Shown here: in pieces, positions 29,615 through 39,125 of the stretch
How the letters are laid out: the number at the start of each line of letters is the position of its first letter
How positions within the stretch are numbered: position 1 is the stretch's first letter
Source: Actinomyces dentalis DSM 19115
GTDB taxonomy: Bacteria > Actinomycetota > Actinomycetes > Actinomycetales > Actinomycetaceae
Assembly (NCBI RefSeq): GCF_000429225.1
Contig: NZ_AUBL01000028.1
Location: 1 to 56,743, forward strand
Length of the DNA stretch: 56,743 bases
Reading direction: 5' to 3'
Translations under genes and position numbers: made by a program
Notes under the pieces: model-generated
Database searches by the model: none
What the model was told of the DNA's origin: nothing
What the model saw: only the letters and a program-made list of their open reading frames with translations

Positions 29615-30268
29615 TCACGCGCTCGGCTCCGCCGCCGGCCGGGGATTCCGCCCGCGCAGCGCGGCGGCGGCCTGCTCGGGGGTCGTGTCCGTGGTGTCGA
29701 AGGTCGAGGAGGCCAGTTCCCGGCACAGCGCCTCCCGGTCGCGCAGCATCTGCACGAAGGCGCGGTGGACATTGCCCAGGGCCACCGAGCGGGGCGCGTC
29801 CAGCCCGTTGCGACCGGCCAGGCGCCGCGCGCTCGCCGTCAGCGCGACGACCCGCCCGCCCGCCGCCAGGGGGCGCAGGAGCGCGCGCACGGCGTCGTCG
29901 GCCAGGCACCCCGAGCCCAGGGCCACGACCCCTCCGCGCCGGCGCGCCTCCTCCAGCAGGGCGCGGGCGGCGTCCGCCTCGACGCGGCGGTAGCGGCGCT
30001 CGCCGGCCGCCACCAGGGCCAGTTCGGGGGCGCTGCCCAGCTCGGCGGCGACGACGGCGGCCAGGTCGGCGAAGGGGGCGCCCGTCGCCCGCGCCAGGGC
30101 GCGGCCCACGCTGGTGCACCCCGCCCCCGGCGGTCCGATGAGCACGACGGCCCCGCCCCGCCCGCCCGCGCGGTCCGCGGCGCCTTCCCCGTCCGGCCCG
30201 GGGCCCGGCGTCCGCCCCCGGCGGCGTTCGGGATCGTCCGCCGGCGCGCCCGGGGCCGTCGCGCTCAC
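29615..30268 (-). CDS. Degenerate shikimate kinase-like protein (Walker A Lys lost)
   Basis: The 217-residue protein starts at GTG 30268, overlapping the aroK-aroB stop as GTGA. After a ~38-residue disordered Gly/Arg leader it has a shikimate-kinase-like P-loop fold: VVLIGPPGAGCTSVGRALA, then AAGERRYRRVEADAARALL and VVALGSGCL. The invariant Walker A lysine is Cys51 (GAGCTS). The DxD shikimate/Mg motif reads ADLAAV and the Gly-Gly-Gly shikimate loop reads GSG. The lid arginine is unclear. Catalysis is therefore doubtful; a regulatory or scaffolding role beside the genuine AroK domain is an inference. It could also bind another small molecule. Confidence 0.75.
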   Translation of the reverse strand: MSATAPGAPADDPERRRGRTPGPGPDGEGAADRAGGRGGAVVLIGPPGAGCTSVGRALARATGAPFADLAAVVAAELGSAPELALVAAGERRYRRVEADAARALLEEARRRGGVVALGSGCLADDAVRALLRPLAAGGRVVALTASARRLAGRNGLDAPRSVALGNVHRAFVQMLRDREALCRELASSTFDTTDTTPEQAAAALRGRNPRPAAEPSA

Positions 30269-32238
30269 GCCCCGGACCCGGTGACGGCCCCGTGGGCCGC
30301 GCGCAGGACGGCCTCGTCGGGCACGACGCCGCGCACGGGGCGGGCGACGTCGTCGAGCAGGACCATGCGGATGCGGCCGGCGCGCACCTTCTTGTCCGAG
30401 GCCATGACGCGGACCAGCTCCTCGAAGCGGCCCGCCCCCTGCTCGAAGGACACCGGCAGGCCGGCCGCCGAGAGGGCCTGGCGGTGCAGGGCGACGACGG
30501 CGGGGTCGAGGCGGCCCAGGGCGCGGGCGACCTCCGCGGCGAAGACGCAGCCCACGGCCACGGCCTCGCCGTGGCGCCAGGCGTAGCCGGTGACCCTCTC
30601 GATGGCGTGGGCGCAGGTGTGCCCGTAGTTGAGGATCTCCCGGGCCCCCGCCTCGGCGGGGTCGACGCCCACCACGGCGGCCTTGACGGCCGCGCAGCGG
30701 GCCACGAGCTCGGCCAGCACGGGGGCGTCCCAGCGCTTCAGGTCGGCCGGGTCGGCCAGGACGCGGTCCAGGATGACGGGGTCGGCGATGAAGCCGCACT
30801 TGACGACCTCGCCCAGGCCCGCGCGCAGCTCGGCGGCGGGCAGGCCGGCCAGGGCGTCCAGGTCGCACACGACGGCGGCCGGGGCGTGGAAGGCGCCCAC
30901 GAGGTTCTTCCCGGCGGGGGTGTCGATCCCCGTCTTGCCCCCGATGGCGGCGTCGACCATGGCCAGCAGGGTCGTGGGGACCTGGACGACGGGCACGCCG
31001 CGCAGCCAGGTGGCGGCGGCGAAGCCCGCCAGGTCCGTGGTCGCCCCGCCGCCCAGGCCGACGACCGCCCCGTCCCGGCCCAGGCGCAGCTCGCCCAGGC
31101 GCCCCCACACCGACTCCAGGACGGCGGCGGTCTTGGCGGCCTCCCCGCCGGGCACCTCGACGAGCCCCACCCGCAGGCCGGCCCCGGTCAGGGCGGCGCG
31201 CACGGCCCCGGCCCGGTCCGCCAGGGCGTCGGCGTGGATGAGGGCCACTCCCCCGGCCCCGCCGCCGGCGGCGCCGACGACGCCGCGCACGATCTCGTCG
31301 GACAGGTCGTGGCCGACGACGACGTCGTAGGGCCGGGCGCCGGCGACCCCCAGGCGCAGGACGCCCGACGGGTCGGGTTCGAGGGGTCGACTCGGCGGCA
31401 CGGGGACGGCCCGCCCGCCCCCCGCGGCCGCAGGGCCCGGGGCGGGGCCGCCCCGGGCGGCGGAGGCCGGGGCGGCGGTCGAAGCGGCATCCGCGGCGCC
31501 GTCGGCCGCAGCGGCGCCGGCCGGGGCGGTATTCCGGCGCGCGGCGCCGGTCCGGGGCCGGTCCGGCGGGCCCGGGCGCGCGACCGCGGACAGGGCCCGG
31601 GCCGTGTCGGGCGCCTGCGCCCCCAGGGCCACCAGCACCAGGGCGGCCACCTGCTCGGGCGTGAGGCCGTCGGTGGGCACGGTCAGCGTGGACACCTGCG
31701 CGTACAGGGGCCCGCGCTGGGCGTGCAGGGCCTCCATGCGGGCCAGGACCGCGGCGGCGCCCGCGACGCCGTCGGCCGCGGCGCCGGGCCCCGCCCCGGC
31801 CCGGACGGCGTCGGAGTCCGCGGCCGGGTTGACGACGGGCCGGCCGGCGCCGTCGCCGACGTGGGCGGCGGCGGTGCTCGGGGAGGCGGACAGGTGGATG
31901 ACGGTGCGCCCGGCCAGGAGCGCGCGGTTCTCCTCGCGCAGGACCGCGCCGCCGCCCAGCGCGACGACGCCCTGCGCGCCCGCCTGGGCGCCCAGCACGG
32001 CGCGCAGGGCGCGGGTCTCGCGGTCGCGGAAGGACTCCTCGCCCTCCCGGGCGAAGATCTGGGGGATGGTCATCCGGGCCCGGCGGCGGATCTCGGCGTC
32101 GGTGTCGGTCGCCTGGACCCCCAGGGCGGCGGCCAGCAGGCGCGCCACGGTGGTCTTGCCGGCCCCGGGCAGCCCGACGAGCAGGAGGGGGAGGCGGACG
32201 TCGGCCAGGGTGATGCGGGGCCGGTGTCGGGGGGTCAT
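30265..32238 (-). CDS. aroKB: Fused shikimate kinase / 3-dehydroquinate synthase
   Basis: This single 657-residue protein joins two shikimate-pathway enzymes. Residues ~15-208 are shikimate kinase, with Walker A GLPGAGKTT, TDTDAEI, EESFRDRETRAL and the VALGGGAVL loop. Residues ~209-290 are an Ala/Pro/Gly linker. Residues ~291-657 are the NAD-dependent dehydroquinate synthase (GGEAAKTAAVLESVW, GLGGGATTDLAGFAAATW, PTTLLAMVDAAIGGKTGID, LNYGHTCAHAIE with metal-binding His). The order is kinase first, although the synthase acts earlier in the pathway. ATG 32238 has GGAAGG upstream. Similar fusions occur in some bifidobacteria and Actinomycetaceae (from memory). Confidence 0.94.
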   Translation of the reverse strand: MTPRHRPRITLADVRLPLLLVGLPGAGKTTVARLLAAALGVQATDTDAEIRRRARMTIPQIFAREGEESFRDRETRALRAVLGAQAGAQGVVALGGGAVLREENRALLAGRTVIHLSASPSTAAAHVGDGAGRPVVNPAADSDAVRAGAGPGAAADGVAGAAAVLARMEALHAQRGPLYAQVSTLTVPTDGLTPEQVAALVLVALGAQAPDTARALSAVARPGPPDRPRTGAARRNTAPAGAAAADGAADAASTAAPASAARGGPAPGPAAAGGGRAVPVPPSRPLEPDPSGVLRLGVAGARPYDVVVGHDLSDEIVRGVVGAAGGGAGGVALIHADALADRAGAVRAALTGAGLRVGLVEVPGGEAAKTAAVLESVWGRLGELRLGRDGAVVGLGGGATTDLAGFAAATWLRGVPVVQVPTTLLAMVDAAIGGKTGIDTPAGKNLVGAFHAPAAVVCDLDALAGLPAAELRAGLGEVVKCGFIADPVILDRVLADPADLKRWDAPVLAELVARCAAVKAAVVGVDPAEAGAREILNYGHTCAHAIERVTGYAWRHGEAVAVGCVFAAEVARALGRLDPAVVALHRQALSAAGLPVSFEQGAGRFEELVRVMASDKKVRAGRIRMVLLDDVARPVRGVVPDEAVLRAAHGAVTGSGA

Positions 32239-32260
32239 GGGGCTTCCTTCCCTGCGGGGC

Positions 32261-33481
32261 TCACCACCGGGTGCGCTCGGCGACCCGGTCGAGGTAGGCG
32301 GTCAGGTTGCGGCGGGCCTCGGCCACGCAGTCGCCCCCGGTCTTGTCCGTGAGGGCGTCGGCCAGGACGAGGGCGACCATGGCCTCGGCGATGACCGCCC
32401 CGGGCACGACCGCGGTGGTGTCCGAGCGCTGGTGCAGCGCCGTGGCGGCCCCGCCGGTGGCCAGGTCGACGGTGCGCAGCGCCCGGGGCACCGTCGAGAT
32501 GGGCTTGTAGGCGGCGCGCACGACGACGTCGGAGCCGTTGGACATCCCGCCCTCAATCCCGCCGGCCAGGTTGGAGGCCCGCTCCACCCGCCCGTCGCGC
32601 ACCGCCAGGATCTCGTCGTGGGCCCGGCTGCCGCGCATCGCCGCCTGGGCGAAGCCCCGCCCGATCTCCACGCCCTTGACGGCCTGGATGCCCATGAGCG
32701 CCCCGGCCAGGCGGGCGTCGAGGCGGCGGTCGGCCTCGACGTGGGTGCCCAGGCCCACCGGCACCGGGGTCGCGATGACCTCCACCACGCCGCCCACGGT
32801 GTCCCCCGCCCGCCTGGCGGCGTCGATCTGCTCGACCATGGCCCGGCTCGTGGCCGGGTCCGTGCAGCGCACCGGGTCGGCGCTCAGGCGCTCCTCGTCG
32901 TCGGGCGCGGGGCGGGGGATCTCCTCGTCCAGGGCGACCGCGCCGACGCGCACCACGTGGCTGACCAGGCGGGTGCCCGCCACCTGCTCCAGCAGCGCCT
33001 CGGCGACGGCGCCCAGGGCGACCCGGGCCGCGGTCTGGCGGGCGGAGGCCCGTTCGAGCACGGGGCGGGCCTCGGGCAGGTCGTACTTGAGCATGCCGGC
33101 CAGGTCCGCGTGGCCGGGCCGGGGGCGGGTGAGCGGGCGGTTGCGGGCGATCTCGCGCTCGTCGCCCGCGCCGGCGTCCACGAGGAGGTCGGCCGGGTCC
33201 ACCGGGTCGGCGCTCATGACGGTGGACCAGGCGGGCCACTCGGAGTTGCGGATGAGGATGGCCACGGGCCCGCCCATGGTGCGCCCGTGGCGGATCCCGC
33301 CCAGGACGGAGACCTCGTCGGCCTCGAAGGCCTGGCGGGCGCCGCGCCCGTGGCCGAGCCTGCGGCGGGCCAGGGCGGCGCGGATCGCATCGGTCGTGAT
33401 CTGCACGCCCGCGGGGACCCCCTCGATGAGGGCGGTCAGGGCCTCGCCGTGGGACTCCCCGGCAGTCATCCATCGCAGCAT
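32261..33481 (-). CDS. aroC: Chorismate synthase
   Basis: This FMN-dependent enzyme forms chorismate from EPSP, the last step of the shikimate pathway. The 406-residue protein begins [15 protein letters not shown], exactly the family N-terminus. It shows [41 protein letters not shown] and the [12 protein letters not shown] block. ATG 33481 overlaps the aroE 3' end by 16 bases, so the two are translated together. aroKB begins 22 bases downstream. Confidence 0.96.
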   Translation of the reverse strand: MLRWMTAGESHGEALTALIEGVPAGVQITTDAIRAALARRRLGHGRGARQAFEADEVSVLGGIRHGRTMGGPVAILIRNSEWPAWSTVMSADPVDPADLLVDAGAGDEREIARNRPLTRPRPGHADLAGMLKYDLPEARPVLERASARQTAARVALGAVAEALLEQVAGTRLVSHVVRVGAVALDEEIPRPAPDDEERLSADPVRCTDPATSRAMVEQIDAARRAGDTVGGVVEVIATPVPVGLGTHVEADRRLDARLAGALMGIQAVKGVEIGRGFAQAAMRGSRAHDEILAVRDGRVERASNLAGGIEGGMSNGSDVVVRAAYKPISTVPRALRTVDLATGGAATALHQRSDTTAVVPGAVIAEAMVALVLADALTDKTGGDCVAEARRNLTAYLDRVAERTRW

Positions 33482-34503
33482 GGCGCCGATCCTCCCACAG
33501 GCTCCCGGCCCGCCCCGGGAGCGTCCGGCCCGCGGGCCCCGGCGTCCGGGGCGGGCGCGCCGGGGGCGGGCCGGGAGCGCGCGTCCAGGGCGGCGGCCAG
33601 GGCGGCGCGCATGGGGGCCAGCCGGGGGCGGCGCCCGGTCATGAGCCCGACCTGCGGCGCCGCCTGGTGCAGCAGCATGAGCCACCCGGGGGCCACGGCG
33701 CCGCCCCCCGCCCGCCAGGCCGCGGCCAGCGCGGTGGGCCAGGGGTCGTAGACGACGTCGAGCAGGACGGCGCCGGCGTCCGGGGGCTCCCCGTCGAGCG
33801 CCTCGGCCAGGGCGGGGGCGAGCACGTCGGCGGCGCCGGCGGTCACCGTGGAGACGACCGCCTGCGCCCGGGCCATGGCCCGGGCCACTTGCCGGTTGGA
33901 GCGGGGGTCGTCCGGCCGCCAGACGGGCGCCTCGATCTCCAGGCCCATCCGGCGGGCGGCGGAGGCCGCCCGGCGCGGCCCGGCGTGGTTGCGGGCGGCC
34001 ACGATGATGCGGGCGGCGCCGAGCTCGGCCAGCGCCGCCAGGGCGGAGCAGGCGGTGGCCCCCGAGCCCAGGATCAGGGCCGTGCCCACCTCGCGTAGGG
34101 TCCCGCCGCCGGTCTCCCGCAGGGCGCCGACGACGCCGGCCACGTCGGTGTTGAAGCCGGCCAGCAGCGCCGGGCCGGTCCCGGAGCGCTGGGCGACGAC
34201 GGTGTTGGCCGCGCCGACCGCGGCGGCCAGGGGGTCGACGACGTCCAGGGCGGGCAGCATCGCCTGCTTGTGCGGCATGGTCACGCTCAGGCCCGCCCAG
34301 ACGGGCCCCGGGCCGCAGGGGGCGGCCAGCTCGGCCAGCACCCCGGCCAGGGCGCCGGGGGCGACGTCGCGCGGGGCGTACTCCCAGCCCTCCAGCCCCA
34401 GGTCCGCGTAGGCGGCGCGGTGCAGCACCGGCGACAGCGAGTGCGCGACCGGCGATCCTATGACGGCCGCGCGGTGGCGCGGCGCGGGGCCCGTCGTCGT
34501 CAT
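33466..34503 (-). CDS. aroE: Shikimate 5-dehydrogenase
   Basis: This enzyme reduces 3-dehydroshikimate with NADPH. Motifs are [19 protein letters not shown], the catalytic Lys in [26 protein letters not shown] and the nucleotide loop [17 protein letters not shown]. The gene is longer than average (345 residues) because of a ~35-residue Ala/Pro/Gly tail after the catalytic domain ([17 protein letters not shown] onward). It lies 16 bases after mltG and overlaps aroC. Confidence 0.92.
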   Translation of the reverse strand: MTTTGPAPRHRAAVIGSPVAHSLSPVLHRAAYADLGLEGWEYAPRDVAPGALAGVLAELAAPCGPGPVWAGLSVTMPHKQAMLPALDVVDPLAAAVGAANTVVAQRSGTGPALLAGFNTDVAGVVGALRETGGGTLREVGTALILGSGATACSALAALAELGAARIIVAARNHAGPRRAASAARRMGLEIEAPVWRPDDPRSNRQVARAMARAQAVVSTVTAGAADVLAPALAEALDGEPPDAGAVLLDVVYDPWPTALAAAWRAGGGAVAPGWLMLLHQAAPQVGLMTGRRPRLAPMRAALAAALDARSRPAPGAPAPDAGARGPDAPGAGREPVGGSAPCCDG

Positions 34504-34519
34504 GCGCGCTCCGCCCGGC

Positions 34520-35710
34520 TCACGACTTGTGGGTGCCGCTGGAGCACTTGGCCTCGTTGGCCGCGCAGTACTGCTGGAGGAGCTGCTCGTTGGCCTGCTG
34601 CTCGGCGTAGGTGCTCGCGAAGCGGGTCTCGCCGGTGTCGAGGTTGATGGTGACGAAGTAGAGCCAGTCGCCCGCCGGCGGGTTGAGGACGGCGGTGATG
34701 GTCCCCTTGCCGGGGCTGCCGATGGGCGTGGGCGGCAGGCCCGGGTGGATGCGCGTGTTGTAGGGGTTGGAGGCGTCGTCGAGCTCGGCCTGGGTGGGCA
34801 TCCCCCCGCTGCGCCCGAGGCCGTAGAGGATGGTGGAGTCCATGCCGAGCTTGCCCTGGGTGTCGCCGTCGGTGTCGGCCAGCCGGTTGTCGATGACCCG
34901 GGCGACCTGGCCGTAGTAGGTGGGGGTCGCCTCGCGCTCGACGATCGAGGCCTTGATGAGGACGGTCTCGTAGTCGGCCTCCGCCACGCCCGCGTTCTTC
35001 AGGCGCGAGACCGTCCGCTTGACCATCTCGGCGACGACCTCGGTGGCGGTGGCGCCCTGGGAGATGTTGTAGGTGTCGGGCGCGAGCCAGCCCTCGACGT
35101 GGCCGCCCGCCGCGGCCGGCAGGCCGATGCCGGCGGCGTCCGCGAAGGCCGCGTCGACCTGGGCGTCGGTGAAGCCGCCGGTGGATATGAGCTTCTCCTT
35201 GACCTGGGCCTGGGTGAAGCCCTCCGGGATCGTCAGCCGGCGGGTCTGGGAGGCCGGGTCCAGGAGCGCGGCCACGGCGTTGGCGGCCGACATCTTGGCC
35301 TTGAGCGTGTAGACGCCCGCCTGGATGTTGCCGGAGTTCGCATTGGCGGCGTAGGCGTCGGCGAAGGCGCCGACGCTGGCGACCACGCCCTTGTCGTAGA
35401 GGATCTTCCCGATCTCCTGGCCCGAGGCGCCGTCGGGTATCTCCACCTCGACCGCCCCCTCCCCGGCCCCCGAGTAGTCGGATGCGGCGGTGGTGGGCGC
35501 CGGCGGCCTGTGCTTGTAGGCCCAGTAGCCGCCGATGCCGACGCCCGCCAGGACCAGGACCATGATGAGCGTGGTCACTATCCGGCGCCGGCGCCGGCGG
35601 CGCTTGCGCTCCTTGGTGCGGCGCTTGCGGTCGCGGCGGGTGGGCGGCGGGGAGTCGGCCGAGCCCGGGGGCTCGACGCCGATCTGGGCGAAGAAGTCGT
35701 CCTGGCTCAC
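34520..35710 (-). CDS. mltG: Endolytic transglycosylase MltG
   Basis: MltG cleaves nascent peptidoglycan strands at the outer face of the membrane and sets glycan chain length. GTG 35710 overlaps the ruvX stop (GTGA). The protein has an Arg/Lys-rich cytoplasmic segment (to residue ~48), one TM helix (IVTTLIMVLVLAGVGIGGYW), a LysM-like region (VEIPDGASGQEIGKIL) and the YceG-like catalytic domain. The catalytic Glu is in IKASIVEREA; LGMDSTILYG and YNTRIHPGLPPTPIGSPG are conserved. 396 residues. Confidence 0.93.
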   Translation of the reverse strand: MSQDDFFAQIGVEPPGSADSPPPTRRDRKRRTKERKRRRRRRRIVTTLIMVLVLAGVGIGGYWAYKHRPPAPTTAASDYSGAGEGAVEVEIPDGASGQEIGKILYDKGVVASVGAFADAYAANANSGNIQAGVYTLKAKMSAANAVAALLDPASQTRRLTIPEGFTQAQVKEKLISTGGFTDAQVDAAFADAAGIGLPAAAGGHVEGWLAPDTYNISQGATATEVVAEMVKRTVSRLKNAGVAEADYETVLIKASIVEREATPTYYGQVARVIDNRLADTDGDTQGKLGMDSTILYGLGRSGGMPTQAELDDASNPYNTRIHPGLPPTPIGSPGKGTITAVLNPPAGDWLYFVTINLDTGETRFASTYAEQQANEQLLQQYCAANEAKCSSGTHKS

Positions 35711-36183
35711 TGCCTGCCTCCCTGGGTCGATGGGACGAGCTCCCCCGCGGGGGCGCCGGTCCGCCTCTCGGTCTCGAGCGCGTGCTCGAGGATGACCACG
35801 GCCGCGGCCTGGTCGACGACGCCGCGGAAGTCCCTGGCGCGGCGCCCCGCCTCGTGCAGCGCCTGGTGGGCCGAGACCGTCGTCAGCCGCTCGTCGACGA
35901 GCCGCACGGGCACCGGGGCGATGAGGGGGGCGAGCCGGCGGGCCCACCGGCGGGCGTCCCTGGTGGAGGACGAGGACCCCCCGTTCAGGCTGCGGGGCAG
36001 GCCGACGACGGCCTCGATGGCCCCGTGGTCGGCCACCAGGTCGGCCGCCTCGTCCAGGTCGGCGCCGTAGCGGTCGCGTCGGAGCGTGGCCACCGGCACG
36101 GACAGGATCGCGTCGGCGTCGCACCGGGCCACGCCCACGCGCGCCCGACCCACGTCGAAGGCCATCCTGCTGCCCGTGCGCAT
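35707..36183 (-). CDS. ruvX: Holliday junction resolvase-like RuvX (YqgF)
   Basis: This is an RNase H-fold nuclease family protein implicated in 16S rRNA 5'-end processing and/or Holliday junction resolution. The 158-residue protein has MAFDVGRARVGVARCD (first catalytic Asp), VVGLPRSLNGG, VRLVDERLTTVSAHQAL (catalytic Glu) and VDQAAAVVILEHAL (last Asp). ATG 36183 has GGAGG six bases upstream. It follows alaS by 29 bases, the conserved alaS-ruvX-mltG order. Confidence 0.93.
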   Translation of the reverse strand: MRTGSRMAFDVGRARVGVARCDADAILSVPVATLRRDRYGADLDEAADLVADHGAIEAVVGLPRSLNGGSSSSTRDARRWARRLAPLIAPVPVRLVDERLTTVSAHQALHEAGRRARDFRGVVDQAAAVVILEHALETERRTGAPAGELVPSTQGGRQ

Positions 36184-36212
36184 CGGCGTCCTCCTCCCCG
36201 TCCCCCGCGGCT

Positions 36213-38948
36213 TCAGGCGCCCAGCTCGCGGGCGACGGCCGCCATGGCCTCGGGCAGGGCGGCGGCGTCGGAGCCCCCGCCCTGGGCGAGGTCGGGCCTC
36301 CCCCCGCCCCCGCCCCCCAGGGCCGAGGCCGCGGTCCTGACCAGGTCGCCGGCCCTGGCGCCGAGGCCGCGGGCGGCGCCGTTGGTGGCGATGACGACGA
36401 CGGGGCGCCCGTTCGCCGCGCCCGCGACCAGCACGACGGCCGGCTCCGCCTCGCCCAGGCGCGCGCGCACGTCCAGGGCGAGGGCGCGCAGGGCGTCGGC
36501 GCCGCCCGCCGGCCCGAGGTCGGCGGCGGCGAAGAGGTAGGGGCCCACCCGCTTCGCGCCGGCGGCGACCCCGGCGGCGCGGGCGGTCGCGGCGGCCTGC
36601 TCGGCCGCCGCCAGCTTCTTCTCGGCGTCCTTGAGCCGGGCCATGAGGGACTCGACCCGGCCGGGCAGGTCCTCGCTGCGCCCGCCGACCAGGGCGGACA
36701 GCTGGGAGACCAGGGCGTGCTCCTTGGCCTGGAAGCCGTAGGCGCCGTCGCCCACGAGGGCGTCGATGCGGCGCACGCCCGAGCCGATGGAGGCCTCGCC
36801 CAGGACGACGACGCGCCCGATGTGCCCGGTGGAGGGCACGTGGGTCCCGCCGCACAGCTCCTTGTCGAAGCCGTCGCCGATGGTCACCACGCGCACCCGC
36901 CGGCCGTACTTCTCGCCGAACAGGGCGATCGCCCCGGCGCGGCGGGCCTCCTCCAGGCTCATGACCTCGGTGGTCACGGGCAGGTCCTGGGCGAGGCGCT
37001 CGTTGACGAGGGACTCGATGTCGCCGACCTGCGAGCCGGACAGGGCCGAGCCGTGGCGGAAGTCGAAGCGCAGGCGCGAGGGGGAGTTCTCGCTGCCCGC
37101 CTGGTCCGTGTGCTCGCCCACCACGCGGCGCAGGCCCCCGTAGACCATGTGGGTGCCCGTGTGGGCGCGGGCGATGGCCAGGCGGCGCTCGACGTCGATG
37201 CGGGCGCGGGCCCTCTCCCCCACGGCGGCCGACCCCTCGGTCAGGGTGCCGCGGTGGACGGACAGGCCGCGCACGGGGGCCTGCACGTCATGGACCTCGA
37301 CGAGGCCGCCGCCGGCCAGGCGGATGGTGCCCCGGTCGGCGAGCTGGCCGCCCATCTCGGCGTAGAAGGGGGTGCGGTCCAGGACGATCTCGACCTCGGC
37401 GGGGGCCGTGGCCGCCGGCTGCGGCGCGCCGTCGACGAGCAGCCCGGTGACGACGGCGTCGGCGGCCGACTCGGTGTAGCCCAGGAAGGTCGACCCGCCG
37501 CCCATGCTCCTCTCGATGTCCTGGAAGGCGCGGATGTCGGCGTGACCGGCCTTCTTGGCGCGCGCGTCGGCGCGGGCGCGCTCCTTCTGCTCGTCCATGA
37601 GGGCGCGGAAGGCGGCCTCGTCGACGTCCACGCCCTGCTCGGCGGCCATCTCCAGGGTCAGGTCGATGGGGAAGCCGTAGGTGTCGTGCAGCTCGAAGGC
37701 GCTGCGGCCCGACACGAGCGGGCGCGCGGGGGCGCCGGCCCCCCCGCCGGCGGAGTCCCCGGCGGCGTCCTTGGCGGCGGCCACCGCGGTGTCCAGGATG
37801 GTGGTGCCGGCGGCCAGGGTGCGCCGGAAGGCGTCCTCCTCGGCGTAGGCGACCTCGCTGATCGCGGGCCACTGCGCCTCCAGCTCGGGGTAGGAGGCCC
37901 TCATGGCGTCCTTGGAGGCGGTCAGCAGGGTCGGCATGGCGGCGTCCTCCACGCCCAGCAGGCGCATGGAGCGCACGGCGCGGCGGATGAGGCGGCGCAG
38001 GACGTAGCCGCGCCCGTCGTTGCCGGGGCGCACGCCGTCGGAGATGAGCATGAGGGCGGAGCGGATGTGGTCGGCGACCACGCGCATGCGCACGTCGTCC
38101 TCCCAGGCGGCGCCCGAGTGCGGCCCGGCGGCGCCGCGCCCGTAGCTGCGCCCGCTCATGGCCTCGGCCGCCGCGATGACGGGGTAGACCTCGTCGATCT
38201 CGTACATGTTCGGCTTGTCCTGCATGATGAAGGCCAGGCGCTCCAGGCCGGCGCCGGTGTCGATGGCGGTGCGCTCGAGCTTGCCGACGAGCTCGAAGTC
38301 GTGGCCCCGGCCCTCGCCGCGGATGAACTCGTCGAAGACGAGGTTCCAGATCTCCAGGAAGCGGTCGCCCCGGGCATCGACGGCGGGCCCGCCGTCGGGA
38401 CCGTAGTCCGGGCCGCGGTCGTAATGGATCTCACAGCAGGAGCCGGCGGGTCCGGGCTGGCCGGTGGACCAGGAGATCTCGGCGAAGGGGAGCCTCTGGA
38501 CGCGGCGCTCGGGCACCCCGATCGTCCTGGTCAGGTGGTCCCAGGAGACCTCGTCCTCCTCCCAGATCGTCATCCACAGCCGCTCGCCGTCCAGCCCGTA
38601 GCCGCCCCGGTCCGTCCCGGAGGTCAGCAGCTCCCAGGCGTAGTCGATGGCCCCCTCCTTGAAGTAGTCCCCGAAGGAGAAGTTGCCGCTCATCTGGAAG
38701 AAGGTGCCGTGGCGCGTGGTGCGCCCGACGTTGTCGATGTCGTTGGTGCGGATGCACTTCTGCACGCTGGCCGCGCGCGGCCAGGGCGGCTGCTCCGTGC
38801 CCAGGATGTAGGGGATGAAGGGCACCATGCCGGCGACGGTGAACAGGATCGAGGGCTCCGGGGAGACCAGGGACACCGAGGGGCGGATCTCGTGCCCGTT
38901 CGCGGCGAAGTAGTCGAGCCAGCGGGTGCGGATCTCGGAGGTGCGCAT
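36213..38948 (-). CDS. alaS: Alanyl-tRNA synthetase
   Basis: This enzyme charges tRNA-Ala and edits mischarged Ser/Gly. The 911-residue protein starts at ATG 38948 (MRTSEIRTRWLDYFAANGHE). The class II aminoacylation domain follows, with TRHGTFFQMSGNFSFGDYFK and RRLIRRAVRSMRLLG. The editing domain has HTGTHMVYGGLRRVVGEH, FDFRHGSAL and the zinc Cys in LCGGTHVPSTGHIG. A C-terminal DHHA1/C-Ala domain with a coiled coil (LKDAEKKLAAAEQAAATA) ends the protein. In the editing site the common DFSH is FDFRH. It heads the alaS-ruvX-mltG-aroE-aroC-aroKB run. Confidence 0.97.
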   Translation of the reverse strand: MRTSEIRTRWLDYFAANGHEIRPSVSLVSPEPSILFTVAGMVPFIPYILGTEQPPWPRAASVQKCIRTNDIDNVGRTTRHGTFFQMSGNFSFGDYFKEGAIDYAWELLTSGTDRGGYGLDGERLWMTIWEEDEVSWDHLTRTIGVPERRVQRLPFAEISWSTGQPGPAGSCCEIHYDRGPDYGPDGGPAVDARGDRFLEIWNLVFDEFIRGEGRGHDFELVGKLERTAIDTGAGLERLAFIMQDKPNMYEIDEVYPVIAAAEAMSGRSYGRGAAGPHSGAAWEDDVRMRVVADHIRSALMLISDGVRPGNDGRGYVLRRLIRRAVRSMRLLGVEDAAMPTLLTASKDAMRASYPELEAQWPAISEVAYAEEDAFRRTLAAGTTILDTAVAAAKDAAGDSAGGGAGAPARPLVSGRSAFELHDTYGFPIDLTLEMAAEQGVDVDEAAFRALMDEQKERARADARAKKAGHADIRAFQDIERSMGGGSTFLGYTESAADAVVTGLLVDGAPQPAATAPAEVEIVLDRTPFYAEMGGQLADRGTIRLAGGGLVEVHDVQAPVRGLSVHRGTLTEGSAAVGERARARIDVERRLAIARAHTGTHMVYGGLRRVVGEHTDQAGSENSPSRLRFDFRHGSALSGSQVGDIESLVNERLAQDLPVTTEVMSLEEARRAGAIALFGEKYGRRVRVVTIGDGFDKELCGGTHVPSTGHIGRVVVLGEASIGSGVRRIDALVGDGAYGFQAKEHALVSQLSALVGGRSEDLPGRVESLMARLKDAEKKLAAAEQAAATARAAGVAAGAKRVGPYLFAAADLGPAGGADALRALALDVRARLGEAEPAVVLVAGAANGRPVVVIATNGAARGLGARAGDLVRTAASALGGGGGGRPDLAQGGGSDAAALPEAMAAVARELGA

Positions 38949-39066
38949 GAAGTCCTGAATTCCTCTGTCGTGCTTGGGTAACGGGTGACCGGGGGGCCGG
39001 GGTGCGGGGCGGGCCGCGTCATCGGGGCGCGAGGAGCAGCCGGTACGAGAGTACCCCGGATAGCCC

Positions 39067-39101
39067 GGACGCCCCGAACCGACGAGGGGTCCGGGGCGTC
39101 C
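39067..39101. terminator. 10-bp-stem hairpin downstream of rpsD
   Basis: ggacgccccg (39067-39076) pairs perfectly with cggggcgtcc (39092-39101), loop 15 bases. It lies 25 bases past the rpsD stop, before alaS. There is no U-tract, as usual in actinobacteria. It probably separates the rpsD and alaS transcripts. Confidence 0.45.
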
Positions 39102-39125
39102 CGGCATCCGCCGCGCCGGGCGCGG

